DNA of 64,000 nt from Ophiura sarsii. Its lineage: Eukaryota; Echinodermata; Ophiuroidea; Amphilepidida; Ophiuridae. Below the pieces are notes generated by a model, which saw only the letters and a list, made by a program, of their open reading frames with translations, was not told the origin of the DNA and made no database searches. The stretch lies in contig CM069452.1 of the NCBI GenBank assembly GCA_035610835.1, positions 68,172,919 through 68,236,918 of the forward strand, given 5' to 3'. Position 1 is the first letter of the stretch, and every line of letters starts with the position of its first letter. This document shows positions 32,640 through 44,034 of the stretch, piece after piece. The position numbers and the translations under genes were made by a program.

Positions 32640-35165
32640 AGAACGCCATGCTTGAAGGATGATGAAACCATGTGAACGATGACATGACATTTGCTATTTG
32701 GAGAGTGAAACGCCCTGAAGAAGTGAAGGATGATCTACAAATATAATCAGCCTCAGTAGAAGTTGTGATGAAACCATGTGAACGATGAAGAATAACATCG
32801 TTGAAATCAGCCCGCTTTATTAAGTCGGAGTGAAATGCCCTGAAGGATTGAAGGATGGAGGATGGTCTACAAATATAATCAGCCTCAGTAGAAGTTGTGA
32901 TGAAACCATGTGAACGATGACATGACATTTGCTATTTGGAGAGTGAAACGCCCTGAAGAAGTGAAGGATGAAGGATGATCTACAAATATAATCAGCCTCA
33001 GTAGAAGTTGTGATGAAACCATATGAACGATGAAGAATAACATCATTGAAATCAGCCCGCTGTGTTAAGTCGGGTGAAACGCCCTGAAAGAGTGCTCAGT
33101 AGAAGTTGTGATGAAACCATGTGAACGATGAAGAATAACATCGTTGAAATCAGCCCGCTTTATTAAGTCGGAGTGAAATGCCCTGAAGGATTGAAGGATG
33201 GAGGATGGTCTACAAATATAATCAGCCTCAGTAGAAGTTGTGATGAAACCATGTGAACGATGACATGACATTTGCTATTTGGAGAGTGAAACGCCCTGAA
33301 GAAGTGAAGGATGATCTACAAATATAATCAGCCTCAGTAGAAGTTGTGATGAAACCATGTGAACGATGAAGAATAACATCGTTGAAATCAGCCCGCTTTA
33401 TTAAGTCGGAGTGAAATGCCCTGAAGGATTGAAGGATGGAGGATGGTCTACAAATATAATCAGCCTGAGTAGAAGTTGTGATGAAACCATGTGAACGATG
33501 AAGAATAACATCGTTGAAATCAGCCCGCTTTATTAAGTCGGAGTGAAATGCCCTGAAGGATTGAAGGATGGAGGATGGTCTACAAATATAATCAGCCTCA
33601 GTAGAAGTTGTGATGAAACCATGTGAACGATGACATGACATTTGCTATTTGGAGAGTGAAACGCCCTGAAGAAGTGAAGGATGATCTACAAATATAATCA
33701 GCCTCAGTAGAAGTTGTGATGAAACCATGTGAACGATGAAGAATAACATCGTTGAAATCAGCCCGCTTTATTAAGTCGGAGTGAAATGCCCTGAAGGATT
33801 GAAGGATGGAGGATGGTCTACAAATATAATCAGCCTCAGTAGAAGTTGTGATGAAACCATGTGAACGATGACATGATATTTGCTATTTGGAGAGTGAAAC
33901 GCCCTGAAGAAGTGAAGGATGAAGGATGATCTACAAATATAATCAGCCTCAGTAGAAGTTGTGATGAAACCATGTGAACGATGACATGACATTTGCTATT
34001 TGGAGAGTGAAATGCCCTGAAGAAGTGAAGGATGAAGGATGATCTTATTCTACAAATATAATCAGCCTCAGTAGAAGTTGTGATGAAACCATATGAACGA
34101 TGAAGAATAACATCGTTGAAATCAGCCCGCTGTGTCAAGTCGGGTGAAACGCCCTGAAAGAGTGAAGGATGAAGGATGATCTACAAATATAATCAGCCTC
34201 AGTAGAAGTTGTGATGAAACCATGTGAACGATGAATAATAACATCGTTGAAATCAGCCCGCTGCTATCAAGTCGGGTGAAACGCCCTGAAGAAGTGAAGG
34301 ATGAAGGATGATCTACAAATATAATCAGCCTCAGTAGAAGTTGTGATGAAACCATGTGAACGATGAATAATAACATCGTTGAAATCAGCCCGTTGTATCA
34401 AGTCGGAGTGAAACACCCTGAAGGAGTGAAGGATGAAGAATGATCTACAAATATAAACAGCCTCAGTAGAAGTTGTGATGAAACCATGTGAACGATGAAG
34501 AATAACATCGTTGAAATCAGCCCGCTTTATTAAGTCGGAGTGAAATGCCCTGAAGGATTGAAGGATGGAGGATGGTCTACAAATATAATCAGCCTCAGTA
34601 GAAGTTGTGATGAAACCATGTGAACGATGACATGACATTTGCTATTTGGAGAGTGAAACGCCCTGAAGAAGTGAAGGATGAAGGATGATCTACAAATATA
34701 ATCAGCCTCAGTAGAAGTTGTGATGAAACCATGTGAACGATGACATGACATTTGCTATTTGGAGAGTGAAACGCCCTGAAGAAGTGAAGGATGAAGGATG
34801 ATCTACAAATATAATCAGCCTCAGTAGAAGTTGTGATGAAACCATATGAACGATGAAGAATAACATCGTTGAAATCAGCCCGCTGTGTCAAGTCGGGTGA
34901 AACGCCCTGAAAGAGTGAAGGATGAAGGATGATCTACAAATATAATCAGCCTCAGTAGAAGTTGTGATGAAACCATGTGAACGATGAATAATAACATCGT
35001 TGAAATCAGCCCGCTGTATCAAGTCGGGTGAAACGCCCTGAAGAAGTGAAGGATGAAGGATGATCTAGAAATATAATCAGCCTCAGTAGAAGTTGTGATG
35101 AAACCATGTGAACGATGAAGAATAACATCGAAGGATGATCTACAAATATAATCAGCCTCAGATCT
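32640..35165. repeat. Tandem array of two ~108/~131-bp unit types beside the piggyBac gene
   Basis: About 20 units share the core 'aatcagcctcagtagaagtt' / 'gatgaaaccatgtgaacgatg'. After it, type A continues 'aagaataacatcgttgaaat' (unit ~131 bp) and type B continues 'acatgacatttgctatttgg' (unit ~108 bp). Type B occurs eight times (32682, 32919, 33262, 33632, 33870, 33983, 34629 and 34742, approximate starts). Its 24-nt segment is identical to transposase coding sequence at about 35898-35921 in seven of the eight. All open frames inside the array are by-products of the repetition. Confidence 0.88.
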
Positions 35166-35224
35166 TCAAAACCGGAATGGGAAACCTTGAACTTGAAGGA
35201 TGAAGGATGGATCTTTAGATGAAT

Positions 35225-38200
35225 TTAAGAAGTAGGATGAGCTGCTGCTGCTGCTGCTGAATGGAACGTCGCGTAACAACCATCCTTGCAGAGGTAGACA
35301 TTACATGCATCGCACCCATAGCTGCTCGTCTTTTTGGTTTTTCCAGTCGCTGATTTTCTCCCATGCTTTGAGCAAAGGACACAAATACGAGACCATCGAC
35401 TAATGTGGGTCATCTTGACGCAACGGTGATTGGAAGCGTTATGCGCTGGGACAGGAGCAGCATTGATGTTTTGTCTTGCTACCCGAACTTTTCCTTCCGA
35501 AAATCCATCAATAAGCTCCGTGGCTAAGTCTATGATGTACATGGAATGTCGTGGCTGCTTCCATCGTTTAGCTCTGTCTGCCTCTGTTTGAAGTGAAATA
35601 GCAGCGTGTTTGTACGATATCCACGCGTTGACACGGCTGACATCAACAAGGAAATAAAAAAGTTGTCTCCACCACTTTTGTGATTTGCGAGCACATGTCG
35701 AATAAGCTCGAAGCTGGTCAGCTCGATCGACTCCACCCATGTGCTTGGTGTATGACATTACTTGTGGGGGAGCAGGGACTTGATGTTTTGTAGCCTTTTG
35801 CTGACCATCGATAGAAAATCTTCTAGTAACAAAATCCTGAGCCTTATCCCTAAATGCTTGATGAGCGGTGGACAATAAGGTCATCAGAGAAGAATCTCTC
35901 CAAATAGCAAATGTCATGTGGAGTCGTTGACGGGTGTAAAAGGTCCCTCTCTTGGTCTTCTTCATTGTTTGGATCGTTTGATACCGCCGGTTTTTCTTCG
36001 GGTTCGCAGATAAATCATTTGGAAGCCCGATGGAATTGGCTTTAACTGCTCCCGTCATATAAGTGGCTTTTTCGTAAAGTGCCTTGGCAAACTGCACGGA
36101 CGTGTAAAGCTTGTCACAAAATATGTGGTGGAATTTGCCCAAATGATAACGAACAACAGATAATGCGATGTCCACCATCTTCTGCGGCCGTCCAATATCT
36201 CTGTGGACTTCAAAATGAAGCATGAACCCTGAGGCCGACTCGGCGAGGGCATACACTTTAAATCCTGCTCGAATCGGCTTCAGGGGCATAAAAAACTTGT
36301 GGCAGATGCTTTTGCAGCCTTTGTATAAAATCATGGCCTCGTCAATGGCGAGATGCTTCAATGCGTTCCACTTTGTGCGTGAATTCAGAACAACAGTGTC
36401 CCACAGTTCCTGAACGGGGAATACCGGATGGTGTTTCATAAAGATGAATCGGTCTCCTCTCTGTTTTGCGGTATCTGTGGGCCAATTCTCTGGGTTTGAA
36501 TCTGGGTCGGCGCAAGTTAAAAAATTGCTCAGATCTTCAAATCGCTTCCTTTTCATGGTTTTGAAAATCTGGATGTTCCGTAAACCATCACGCACAGACC
36601 AATAATCCCGGATGTTGTTCATTTTCTGTACACCCATAATGAGAATAATTCCAAGCCATGCTCTTAGCTCTGGAATCGAAGTCTTGGGTTGCAGGTTCGT
36701 CTTATTCGTCCAAGTTACCATCTTCGCGATCAAAAGAAGTGGAAAAAATTCAAAAAAGAAATCCAACTTTGACTTTCCATTGGTAGGGAAATTGGGCCCT
36801 GCCGGTCTTGCACCTTTGAACTTCTTCGTTTGAGGAATTCGATGAAGTCGGCGTGTCCAACCTATATCGACAGATGGGTCAAAGTCCACATCACTCTCTG
36901 GACTACTTGGATCGTTATCGGAATTTGGATCCTTGAAGACTTTAGGTCTTTTTTGTCTTCGTCTAGGACGACCAGCCTGATGTCCACCTTCTTCCTCTTC
37001 CGCTTCCACTTCCTCTTCCTCTTCCTCTTCCTCTTCCTCTTCCTCTTCAGCTTCCTGTTCCTGTTCCTCTTCATCTTCATCCTCACTCTCTTCATCACTC
37101 TCCTCATCATCATCTCTGTCCCCTCTTGGTCCTCTCATTCGGTTTTTCACTTTCATGAGTTTCTTGGTTAGTCGCCATTCTGCTCTAAACTGTTTCAGCC
37201 TCGTATCCTCATCGTCACTACTGTCAACAATACTATCGTCATCATCGCCTTCAGCGACACCGCCATCATTATCGTCTTCACTGCCATCTCCATCACCAGC
37301 ATTATTACCGCCTTCACTGCCACCACCATCATCATCACTAACGCCTTCACTGCCATCACCAGCATCATCACCGCCATTACGATTACCAGCATCATCACCG
37401 CTATCGTCTCCTTCCCCATTGTCATTATTAACGCCTTCACTGCCACCACCATCACCATCATTAGCGCCTTCATTGCCATCACCACCGACATTACTATCGC
37501 CAGCATCATCAACGCCATCACGAGCACCATCGTCATCATTGTCATTATTAACGCCTTCACTGCCACCACCATCATCATCATTAGCGCCTTCATTGCCATC
37601 ACCACCGACATTACTATCGCCATCATCATCAACGCCATCACGAGCACCAGCATCATCATCCCCTTCACTGCCACCGCCACCATCGCCATCTTCACTATCG
37701 CCATTTTCACTGTCATCATCTTTCCTTACACTTGCTACAAATCCAAATGGATCATCTGATTGAGACGTTGATGGTCCTGGCTGGTCTTTCCTTTGTCTCT
37801 TATTCTTCTTCCGTTTTTTCTTCTTATGCTTCTCCCTCGTTAAATCATTTTCATTTTCTTTCATCGGTACAACTTCAAGCCTGCTTTTCTTCTTCTTCTT
37901 TCTCTTACTACTCTCTTCTGAACTAGCAGTCACCATCTTACCATCCTGATCCTTTTTCTTGTCACCAATCTTCCTCTTTTCCCCTTTATTATCCTTAGGT
38001 TGTTGATCTTCTTCAGACTCGCTTACGCCAGTCTCCATCGGCTCCTCAGAAACCTCAATATCAATCTGCTCGTGACTATCATCATCGACACGTTGTCCGC
38101 TAGTACCGGCTTCATTTTCGCTGTTTGTTTCCTGACTCTTTTGCAGCAGCATCTTCCTTTCCCTTTCTTTCTGCTTCCTCTTCGCTTTCTTCTTGTCATT

Positions 38201-38776
38201 CTTTTCCCCTTTATCCTTAGATTGTTGATCTTCTCCAGTCTCCATCTGCTCCTCAGAAATCACAATATCATTCTGCTTATGACTATCATCATCGACACAT
38301 TGTCCGCTAGTACCGGCTTCATTTTCGCTGTTTGTTTCCTGACTCTTTTGCAGCAGCATCTTCCTTTCCCTTTCTTTCTGCTTCCTCTTCGCTTTCTTCT
38401 TGTCATTCTTTTCCCCTTTATCCTTAGATTGTTGATCTTCTCCAGTCTCCATCTGCTCCTCAGAAATCACAATATCATTCTGCTCGTGACTATCATCATC
38501 GACACGTTGTCCGCTAGTACCGGCTTCATTTTCGCTGTTTGTTTCCTGACTCTTTTGCAGCAGCATTTTCCTTTCCCTTTCTTTCTGCTTCCTCTTTGCT
38601 TTCTTCTTGTCCTTCTTTGCTTTCTTTCTCTTCTCATCACTCATGTTCTCCTCGGTTTGTTTTCTCGAACTGCGAATATGCTGACCTGTCTCACTTGAAA
38701 CTCTGCCTTGTAGTAATAGCTGTCTTTCAGCTGGTTGTAGTGCAGATTGTAAAGCTTGTAAGTTTCGGGTCGACAT
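35225..38776 (-). CDS. piggyBac-type transposase (DDE_Tnp_1_7), long N-terminal extension
   Basis: One uninterrupted 1183-codon frame, about twice the length of typical piggyBac transposases. Residues ~1-250 are lysine-rich with three tandem ~68-residue repeats (MLLQKSQETNSENEAGTSGQ at the start of each). Residues ~330-620 are Gly/Asp/Asn/Glu-rich with a poly-Glu run. From ~650 the catalytic domain starts (FFEFFPLLLIAKM). The catalytic Asp residues are D812 (AIDEAMILYKG), D888 (FCDKLYTS), D1017 and D1020 (GGVDRADQL). A C-terminal Cys-rich zinc domain (CVLCSKH ... CDACNVYLC) is present. All key residues are intact, so it is either a recently active transposon gene or a conserved domesticated one. 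Element ends (TTAA plus short TIR) were not resolved. Confidence 0.93.
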   Translation of the reverse strand: MSTRNLQALQSALQPAERQLLLQGRVSSETGQHIRSSRKQTEENMSDEKRKKAKKDKKKAKRKQKERERKMLLQKSQETNSENEAGTSGQRVDDDSHEQNDIVISEEQMETGEDQQSKDKGEKNDKKKAKRKQKERERKMLLQKSQETNSENEAGTSGQCVDDDSHKQNDIVISEEQMETGEDQQSKDKGEKNDKKKAKRKQKERERKMLLQKSQETNSENEAGTSGQRVDDDSHEQIDIEVSEEPMETGVSESEEDQQPKDNKGEKRKIGDKKKDQDGKMVTASSEESSKRKKKKKSRLEVVPMKENENDLTREKHKKKKRKKNKRQRKDQPGPSTSQSDDPFGFVASVRKDDDSENGDSEDGDGGGGSEGDDDAGARDGVDDDGDSNVGGDGNEGANDDDGGGSEGVNNDNDDDGARDGVDDAGDSNVGGDGNEGANDGDGGGSEGVNNDNGEGDDSGDDAGNRNGGDDAGDGSEGVSDDDGGGSEGGNNAGDGDGSEDDNDGGVAEGDDDDSIVDSSDDEDTRLKQFRAEWRLTKKLMKVKNRMRGPRGDRDDDEESDEESEDEDEEEQEQEAEEEEEEEEEEEEEVEAEEEEGGHQAGRPRRRQKRPKVFKDPNSDNDPSSPESDVDFDPSVDIGWTRRLHRIPQTKKFKGARPAGPNFPTNGKSKLDFFFEFFPLLLIAKMVTWTNKTNLQPKTSIPELRAWLGIILIMGVQKMNNIRDYWSVRDGLRNIQIFKTMKRKRFEDLSNFLTCADPDSNPENWPTDTAKQRGDRFIFMKHHPVFPVQELWDTVVLNSRTKWNALKHLAIDEAMILYKGCKSICHKFFMPLKPIRAGFKVYALAESASGFMLHFEVHRDIGRPQKMVDIALSVVRYHLGKFHHIFCDKLYTSVQFAKALYEKATYMTGAVKANSIGLPNDLSANPKKNRRYQTIQTMKKTKRGTFYTRQRLHMTFAIWRDSSLMTLLSTAHQAFRDKAQDFVTRRFSIDGQQKATKHQVPAPPQVMSYTKHMGGVDRADQLRAYSTCARKSQKWWRQLFYFLVDVSRVNAWISYKHAAISLQTEADRAKRWKQPRHSMYIIDLATELIDGFSEGKVRVARQNINAAPVPAHNASNHRCVKMTHISRWSRICVLCSKHGRKSATGKTKKTSSYGCDACNVYLCKDGCYATFHSAAAAAAHPTS

Positions 38777-39900
38777 ACTTTCTTCTATAGGTATGATCTT
38801 TGTCGTACAAAAACCAAATGCTATATGAGAGGAAGAATCATTTTTTGCAAGCCCTTATATACTATCCGGATCCCCAATTACATGAATATTCAAATAAATT
38901 ACATTTTTTTCACCAAGGTTACCATTAGTTGATTGGCTAATTATTACCGCCAAAAGTAACATGCTATATAACATTATATAAATATTATACAGCACCATAT
39001 CAATACTTTCTAATTGGTTGATGTTTCCCGCCATAATAACAACACCATGTCACATGACAATACTTGAAACTTTCCCTTGAGTTACTACTACGTAATTGGT
39101 CAATTATTCCCGCCAAAAAAATAATAAAAAAGTTATATAACTTAGTAAAGTGCCATGCCTTTGCTTTGTAATTGGTCAATATTTCCCGCCATAATACAAC
39201 GTTATACCACAATCACTTGATGATTCTTAATTTTTTCCTGAGAATGATGGCCTACTAATTGTTAAAAAGTTCTAAAAATGTAATATTTTATGATGTGAAC
39301 ACATGCCACATTATCATTCTTGAATAATAAGATTACTATTACCTAAATAATGAATGGTATACTCCAATATTGTTTCATGGTCATGTTTTTGGTATTGTGA
39401 ATGATTGTAAGGTTAACTAAAAGTCAAGTTTACTATGGATGACCTTAAACTCCAGGTACCTCTCTCCCAATACCCTGGCTAATTTATAAGAGAGAAATAA
39501 GATTAGGTGCCACAAAACCTAATAATTGGTCAATTATTGCAGCCAAAATATTTTTAATTTTTATATAATTTATTAAAAAACTTTAAACTAAATTTTGTGC
39601 GCAGCCTATTTATTGAAAAGTACGGTACTTACAGCACATAATTTGACACCATTGATTGTACATGTATGCAATGATTCCAGTGGCTATATATACCAAAATT
39701 TGAATAATGTTGTCAGTGCACGGATGGTTTGATTAGACACATGGCTATTTGTAAAGAGCCAATATGAATATTACATAATTTGAATCCCGTGAACCTTTCC
39801 TGCTAGTTTTGCACATGACATTAAACCCATCGACTTTCCCGCCCATGTAGCACATGATATTTAAACCCATTAACTTTCCCGCCCATTTAGTTGAGAGCGC
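38777..39900 (-). promoter_or_regulatory. Upstream region of the transposase with repeated ATTGG/TTCCCGCC modules
   Basis: Reading the plus strand, an inverted CCAAT box (ATTGG) is followed 9-12 bases later by a TTCCCGCC-like motif at about 39010-39034, 39095-39117 and 39169-39190. Weaker versions lie at 38931-38954 and 39524-39545, and further 'ctttcccgccca' motifs near 39832 and 39885. TTTCCCGC is the E2F/DP consensus, and CCAAT+E2F pairs are typical of cell-cycle promoters. Function is inferred from motif arrangement only. Confidence 0.5.
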
Positions 39901-39916
39901 ATTAAATAATGTGTTT

Positions 39917-40590
39917 TGACACCATTGATTGCATTTTCAAGAAATCGGGTGTATATATATACAGCCCGTCGGCTATATATTAGTGTCAGCGCAATGATGG
40001 TCGATTGTGATGCTATTTGGTACGGTACTGGTAGCATTCCTTCAACCAAACAGCCTCACCAAGGCAGCACTGGCTCTAACACTAACACTAACCCTAACAC
40101 TAAACACAACCGTGGGAGGAGTGGATGGAGTACTGAGTAGCTAAATATAAGTTCATGGCACTGCCTGGGGTCAGCCATGTTTCTTCCCCTGAATATGCTC
40201 GCTATCCACAACTCAATATTTTTTTTAATTTATGTTAAATTTGACACCATTGATTGTATATTCAAGAAATCGGGTGTATATATATACAAACCTTCGGCTA
40301 TATATTAGTGTCAGCGCAATGATGGTCGATTGTGATGCTATGTGGTTCGGTAGCATTCCTTCAACCAACCAGCCTCACCAAGGCGGCACTGGCTCTAAAC
40401 ACTAACACTAACCATAACACTAAACACAACCGTGGGAGTCATTGGATGGAGTATTGAGTAGCTAAACATAAGTTCATGGCACTGCCTGGGGTCAGCTGTG
40501 TTTCTTCCCCTGAATATGCTCGCTATCCACAACTCAGTATTTATTTTTTTATTTATGTTAAATTTGACACCATTGATTGTATATTCAAGT
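39917..40590 (+). repeat. ~325-bp tandem duplication with TATA-like motif and micro-ORF
   Basis: Two copies (39917-40243 and 40244-40565, plus a fragment to ~40590) begin 'ttgacaccattgattg'. Each contains 'gtatatatatac', 'ggctatatattagtgtcag' and 'gcgcaatgatggtcgattg'. In copy 1 the ATG at ~39994 opens a 48-codon frame (MMVDCDAIWYGTGSIPS...). In copy 2 it is frameshifted and stops after ~28 codons. An older relative lies at ~39645-39760. Whether the ATG is used is unknown. Confidence 0.6.
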
Positions 40591-40639
40591 GTAGAGAGAT
40601 AGCCAAATTGACGAAACACTTAAAGGATGGCCGATAACA

Positions 40640-42065
40640 AAATGGCATATTTTTTTTGGAGTGTACTTTAGCATATATTATTATTTCAGTAGAACTGGCT
40701 GGGTACCGGCACAAACTAGGACTAGTAATTTTATTTTTTATATGACATGTATCATGGGGGAGGGGTTTAACTTAATTTGTAAGAATATGTTAGCCAAGGA
40801 AGAAGAAAAGAATCTACAAACAATAAATAATACAATTATTTTAAAATTCAAACTTCACAATAAGTGTACGTCCCCCTCCCCCGCCATATCAAAGTGTAAA
40901 AATCTATGTCTATCTGCTATGCTATGTGAGGCTTTTTATTTACTAAGCCCTCACCCCCTTTTAATATCACCTCCCAAAATAATGACAGTTTAGTATAACC
41001 ATCTTGATATTATCTATAAAATAAACTAGCCTGGTAATTACAATAAGAGTGAAACGGCCCATCCCATATGCTGATACTAAATAACATAACCCAAATGATA
41101 CAAATAAATACAAAATAATGCCTGATCCCTTACCAACATAAACATTAGCCTGGTAATCATGGTACATGTATAAATAAAACAAACAGCCCTTTCCTTAAAT
41201 ACAAATGTAGGCTGATAACAATATTATAATACAATGTTCTAATGACCGATCCCTTAGACACACTGAATAACAAATCCAATAAAAATAATAATAATGCCTG
41301 ATCCCTTACCAACATAAAAGAAATTACCACCTCCTGATTTATTTTAAAATAAAGCATCTCACCCCTCCCCCCTCCAGTTCAATTGCCTGATAGTAAAATG
41401 TGTCCAGTACTTAACATGGTTTTATGGGGTTGGGGAGTTTAGCCACAAGTAATAGCTCAGTGCCAAGGTAACGGTTAATACCTCAACCCTTGCAATGGCC
41501 AAGTGGGATTTGCTGATGTACAGACCTTTACTGGCATTTTACAAATGGGGTTTCAGGCTATACAGGTGTTTACCTGTCTGATACACAAAACTGTTAGGGC
41601 TTTAGTAGGGGATCATCCCGGTCTGTATGTTCACACATCTAACATGTCTAACGGAACCCAGTGGAAACAAGCTATAAGAGGCTTGGTGAGTCATACAGGT
41701 CTTTTATCAAATAAAATAAAATCAATATATAAAAAAATTCCATTAAAATGGAAAGTTGGCGGTCAAAAGGAAATTGCGATATAAGGCAAATAGAAAGAGC
41801 AAAAATAGCAACATTTGTAAATACGGCTTTTAGTTGCTAAAATTATGTGGCAGAAGAAGCAAGCGCATAGATGATAATTGTGCAAGATTCTTGCATGGCA
41901 TTACTAGAAAGCAATATAAATTACAGCCATAGTTTAGTGATAAACACGGTTTTAACATTCAATTTAAGTTTTAAATATATGTCATATGTATTCAATTTAT
42001 TTGATCAATACATAAATAAATGTAGAAATAAATAAATGAGGTTTTTTTCTTAAAATCTTTTAAAT
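40640..42065. other. No gene recognised
   Basis: AT-rich sequence with a few duplicated phrases, such as 'atgcctgatcccttaccaac' at 41117 and 41293. The open frame at 41503-41784 matches no family I recognise. Confidence 0.4.
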
Positions 42066-42069
42066 AAAT

Positions 42070-42215
42070 AGCATATCCCTTATAAATGTACATATTTACA
42101 ACACCTTTCCTGTTTATTTTTCATTATTTGCTATTTTAGTCATTACAAAAGCTAACTTCGATAGGCCGGTGGGGGTCATAAAATTATTTTGTGTCGGATA
42201 GGGGGGTTATTATAT
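42070..42215 (+). repeat. Dispersed repeat shared with 30607-30765, copy 2
   Basis: Same order of blocks as at 30607, ending 'gtcggataggggggttat'. The region to its right (to ~43360) has no recognised gene. It includes a 9-bp-arm GC hairpin (GGTTGGCGG ... CCGCCAACC) near 42832-42854. Confidence 0.65.
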
Positions 42216-43365
42216 GCTACTCAGTCCCATGCAGCTCCCAAGTACACACACAAAACAGGTATGACAAAACTTAGTCAGTATACATACAATGTACACACCC
42301 CCACACCCCTGCATAGCTAAAGTGCTGCAATACACAGTTATACCATTGACAGACAGTGTAGGGTCTAATCGCAATCAGACCTACTCATAGCCAATCTCTG
42401 TTACATGGTTAACGACACGCTACACTTAAACCAGCCAATACAAAAACCTATCATGCACAGTAGTTTGTGTAAGTGACCAGCTCTCAGGCAAGCTGCGCTG
42501 TATACTTTCCAATAGGGGCTAGTTGAAATTAGACCTATGGATATTAAACACAGTCTTTACACATGTAGATGCATGAGATGAGTGTCACACACTTTCATGG
42601 TCGCACTCAGAGAATGGGACAATATTGTAATCTTATCTAGGTCAACTTGTGGTTTAACTTTAAACCTTTTGAGTATGGAAATTGAATCATCAAGGCTAAA
42701 CAAATATAGCTTTGACTCCATCACAGACTGCAGGACTGTTAAAATAAACTGCATACTAAAAACAAAATGGCAGCCTCCATGTATATGTAGAAAGACCTAA
42801 ATGTCCAAGAATATGCAATCTGATGCTATAAGGTTGGCGGTTGCCCCGCCAACCAAAAACTGTTTTACAATAAAACTGTGGTCAAGAGAGTAATTATTCC
42901 CTCCGCGAGTGAATGCCAGGTTTTTTTTCAACACTGGTACTATCATTCGTTCTATGCCCGTCAGACTGGAAGGTCGTTTAAAATTAGTTTTGTGGCGCTA
43001 GGTGGTGTGTTTGTCTTTTTCCCACCCTCCGACACCTTGTTACTCATAATAGTGCTTTGGCGTGTGTCTTTATCTTTGCAATGAAAAGTTAATTATTATT
43101 TAGTATAAATACATTGCTGAGATGAATTAAAAAATACTAGTTGTATAATTACCAATCATGATAACTATAGCACTTACTATAGTAGTTGATAAATTTAAAT
43201 ACAAAATTACAAAAATAGACCGTCAAATATATGTTATGTAATTGTTAAGAAATGGAAATAATGAGATGCTTTTGATCTCTACTTGGGAAACTCTCCACAG
43301 GTAATAATGTCCGTAACGTGTCTAGGTAGAAAATTCTGCGCTGATGATCCTTGTCAAATTCTAGT

Positions 43366-43996
43366 TAAATGAAATCCCTTTGGTGGATGGCCTATTGTAG
43401 GTATAATGAAATCCCTTTGGTGGATGCAGTGCTTCCACACCTCAAAAAAAATTTACCTGGAATAGAGTCTCAGATTACCTGGAATTTGATGGGATTACCT
43501 GAAATCTTCAAAATTGCTATATCCGTGTAGTTTTTGGCAAGTTTTTGGCAAATTTAATGGAGGTCATAAAGAAATGCAAGAATTAAATGTATTGAGAAAC
43601 TCTGAATTCCGCATCAATAATAATACGTACGGGAGATGAGTGGTTAAATAATGAATGAATCAATGAATGGTCTACACAGAGGGCGCTCATTTTGTATTTT
43701 AAAAGTAATACAATGGACCAGGGGGTGATTGTCGCTAAGGTTGGCAAAACTGTTTAATATTATTACGTGGAACCAAATATTAATTAAAAAAAGAAGAAAA
43801 AGGGTGGATATATTATCACAGTTTTGAAATTTCCGGATTACCCGGAATTACCTGGAATTATTTCATTACCCGAACATTACCTGGAAACAACCAAAATTAC
43901 CCGAATTCCGGGTAAGTACCTGCAATGTGGAAACACTGGGTGGATGGCCTATACTGTAGATATAATGAAATCCCTTTGGTGGATGACCTTTTGTAG
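43366..43996. repeat. Scattered 'aaatccctttggtggatg' repeats
   Basis: The phrase 'atgaaatccctttggtggat' occurs at about 43369, 43408 and 43966, with a fourth partial copy. Between them lie repeated 'attacctggaa' words. It is a degenerate local repeat with no coding content. Confidence 0.65.
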
Positions 43997-44034
43997 GTAT
44001 ATATCAATTTTAATTACATTGGGTAGTTATAATA

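Noticed and set aside
32605..34891. Many 70-140-codon minus-strand frames with 'HRSHGFITTSTEADYICR' repeats
   Set aside because: They follow the tandem array exactly, change frame between units and have no domain. They are by-products of the repeat.
37155..38698. Plus-strand frames of 200-230 codons opposite the transposase N-terminus
   Set aside because: Ser/Pro/Leu-rich translation of the complement of the acidic and lysine-rich repeats. The minus-strand frame continues into an intact catalytic domain.
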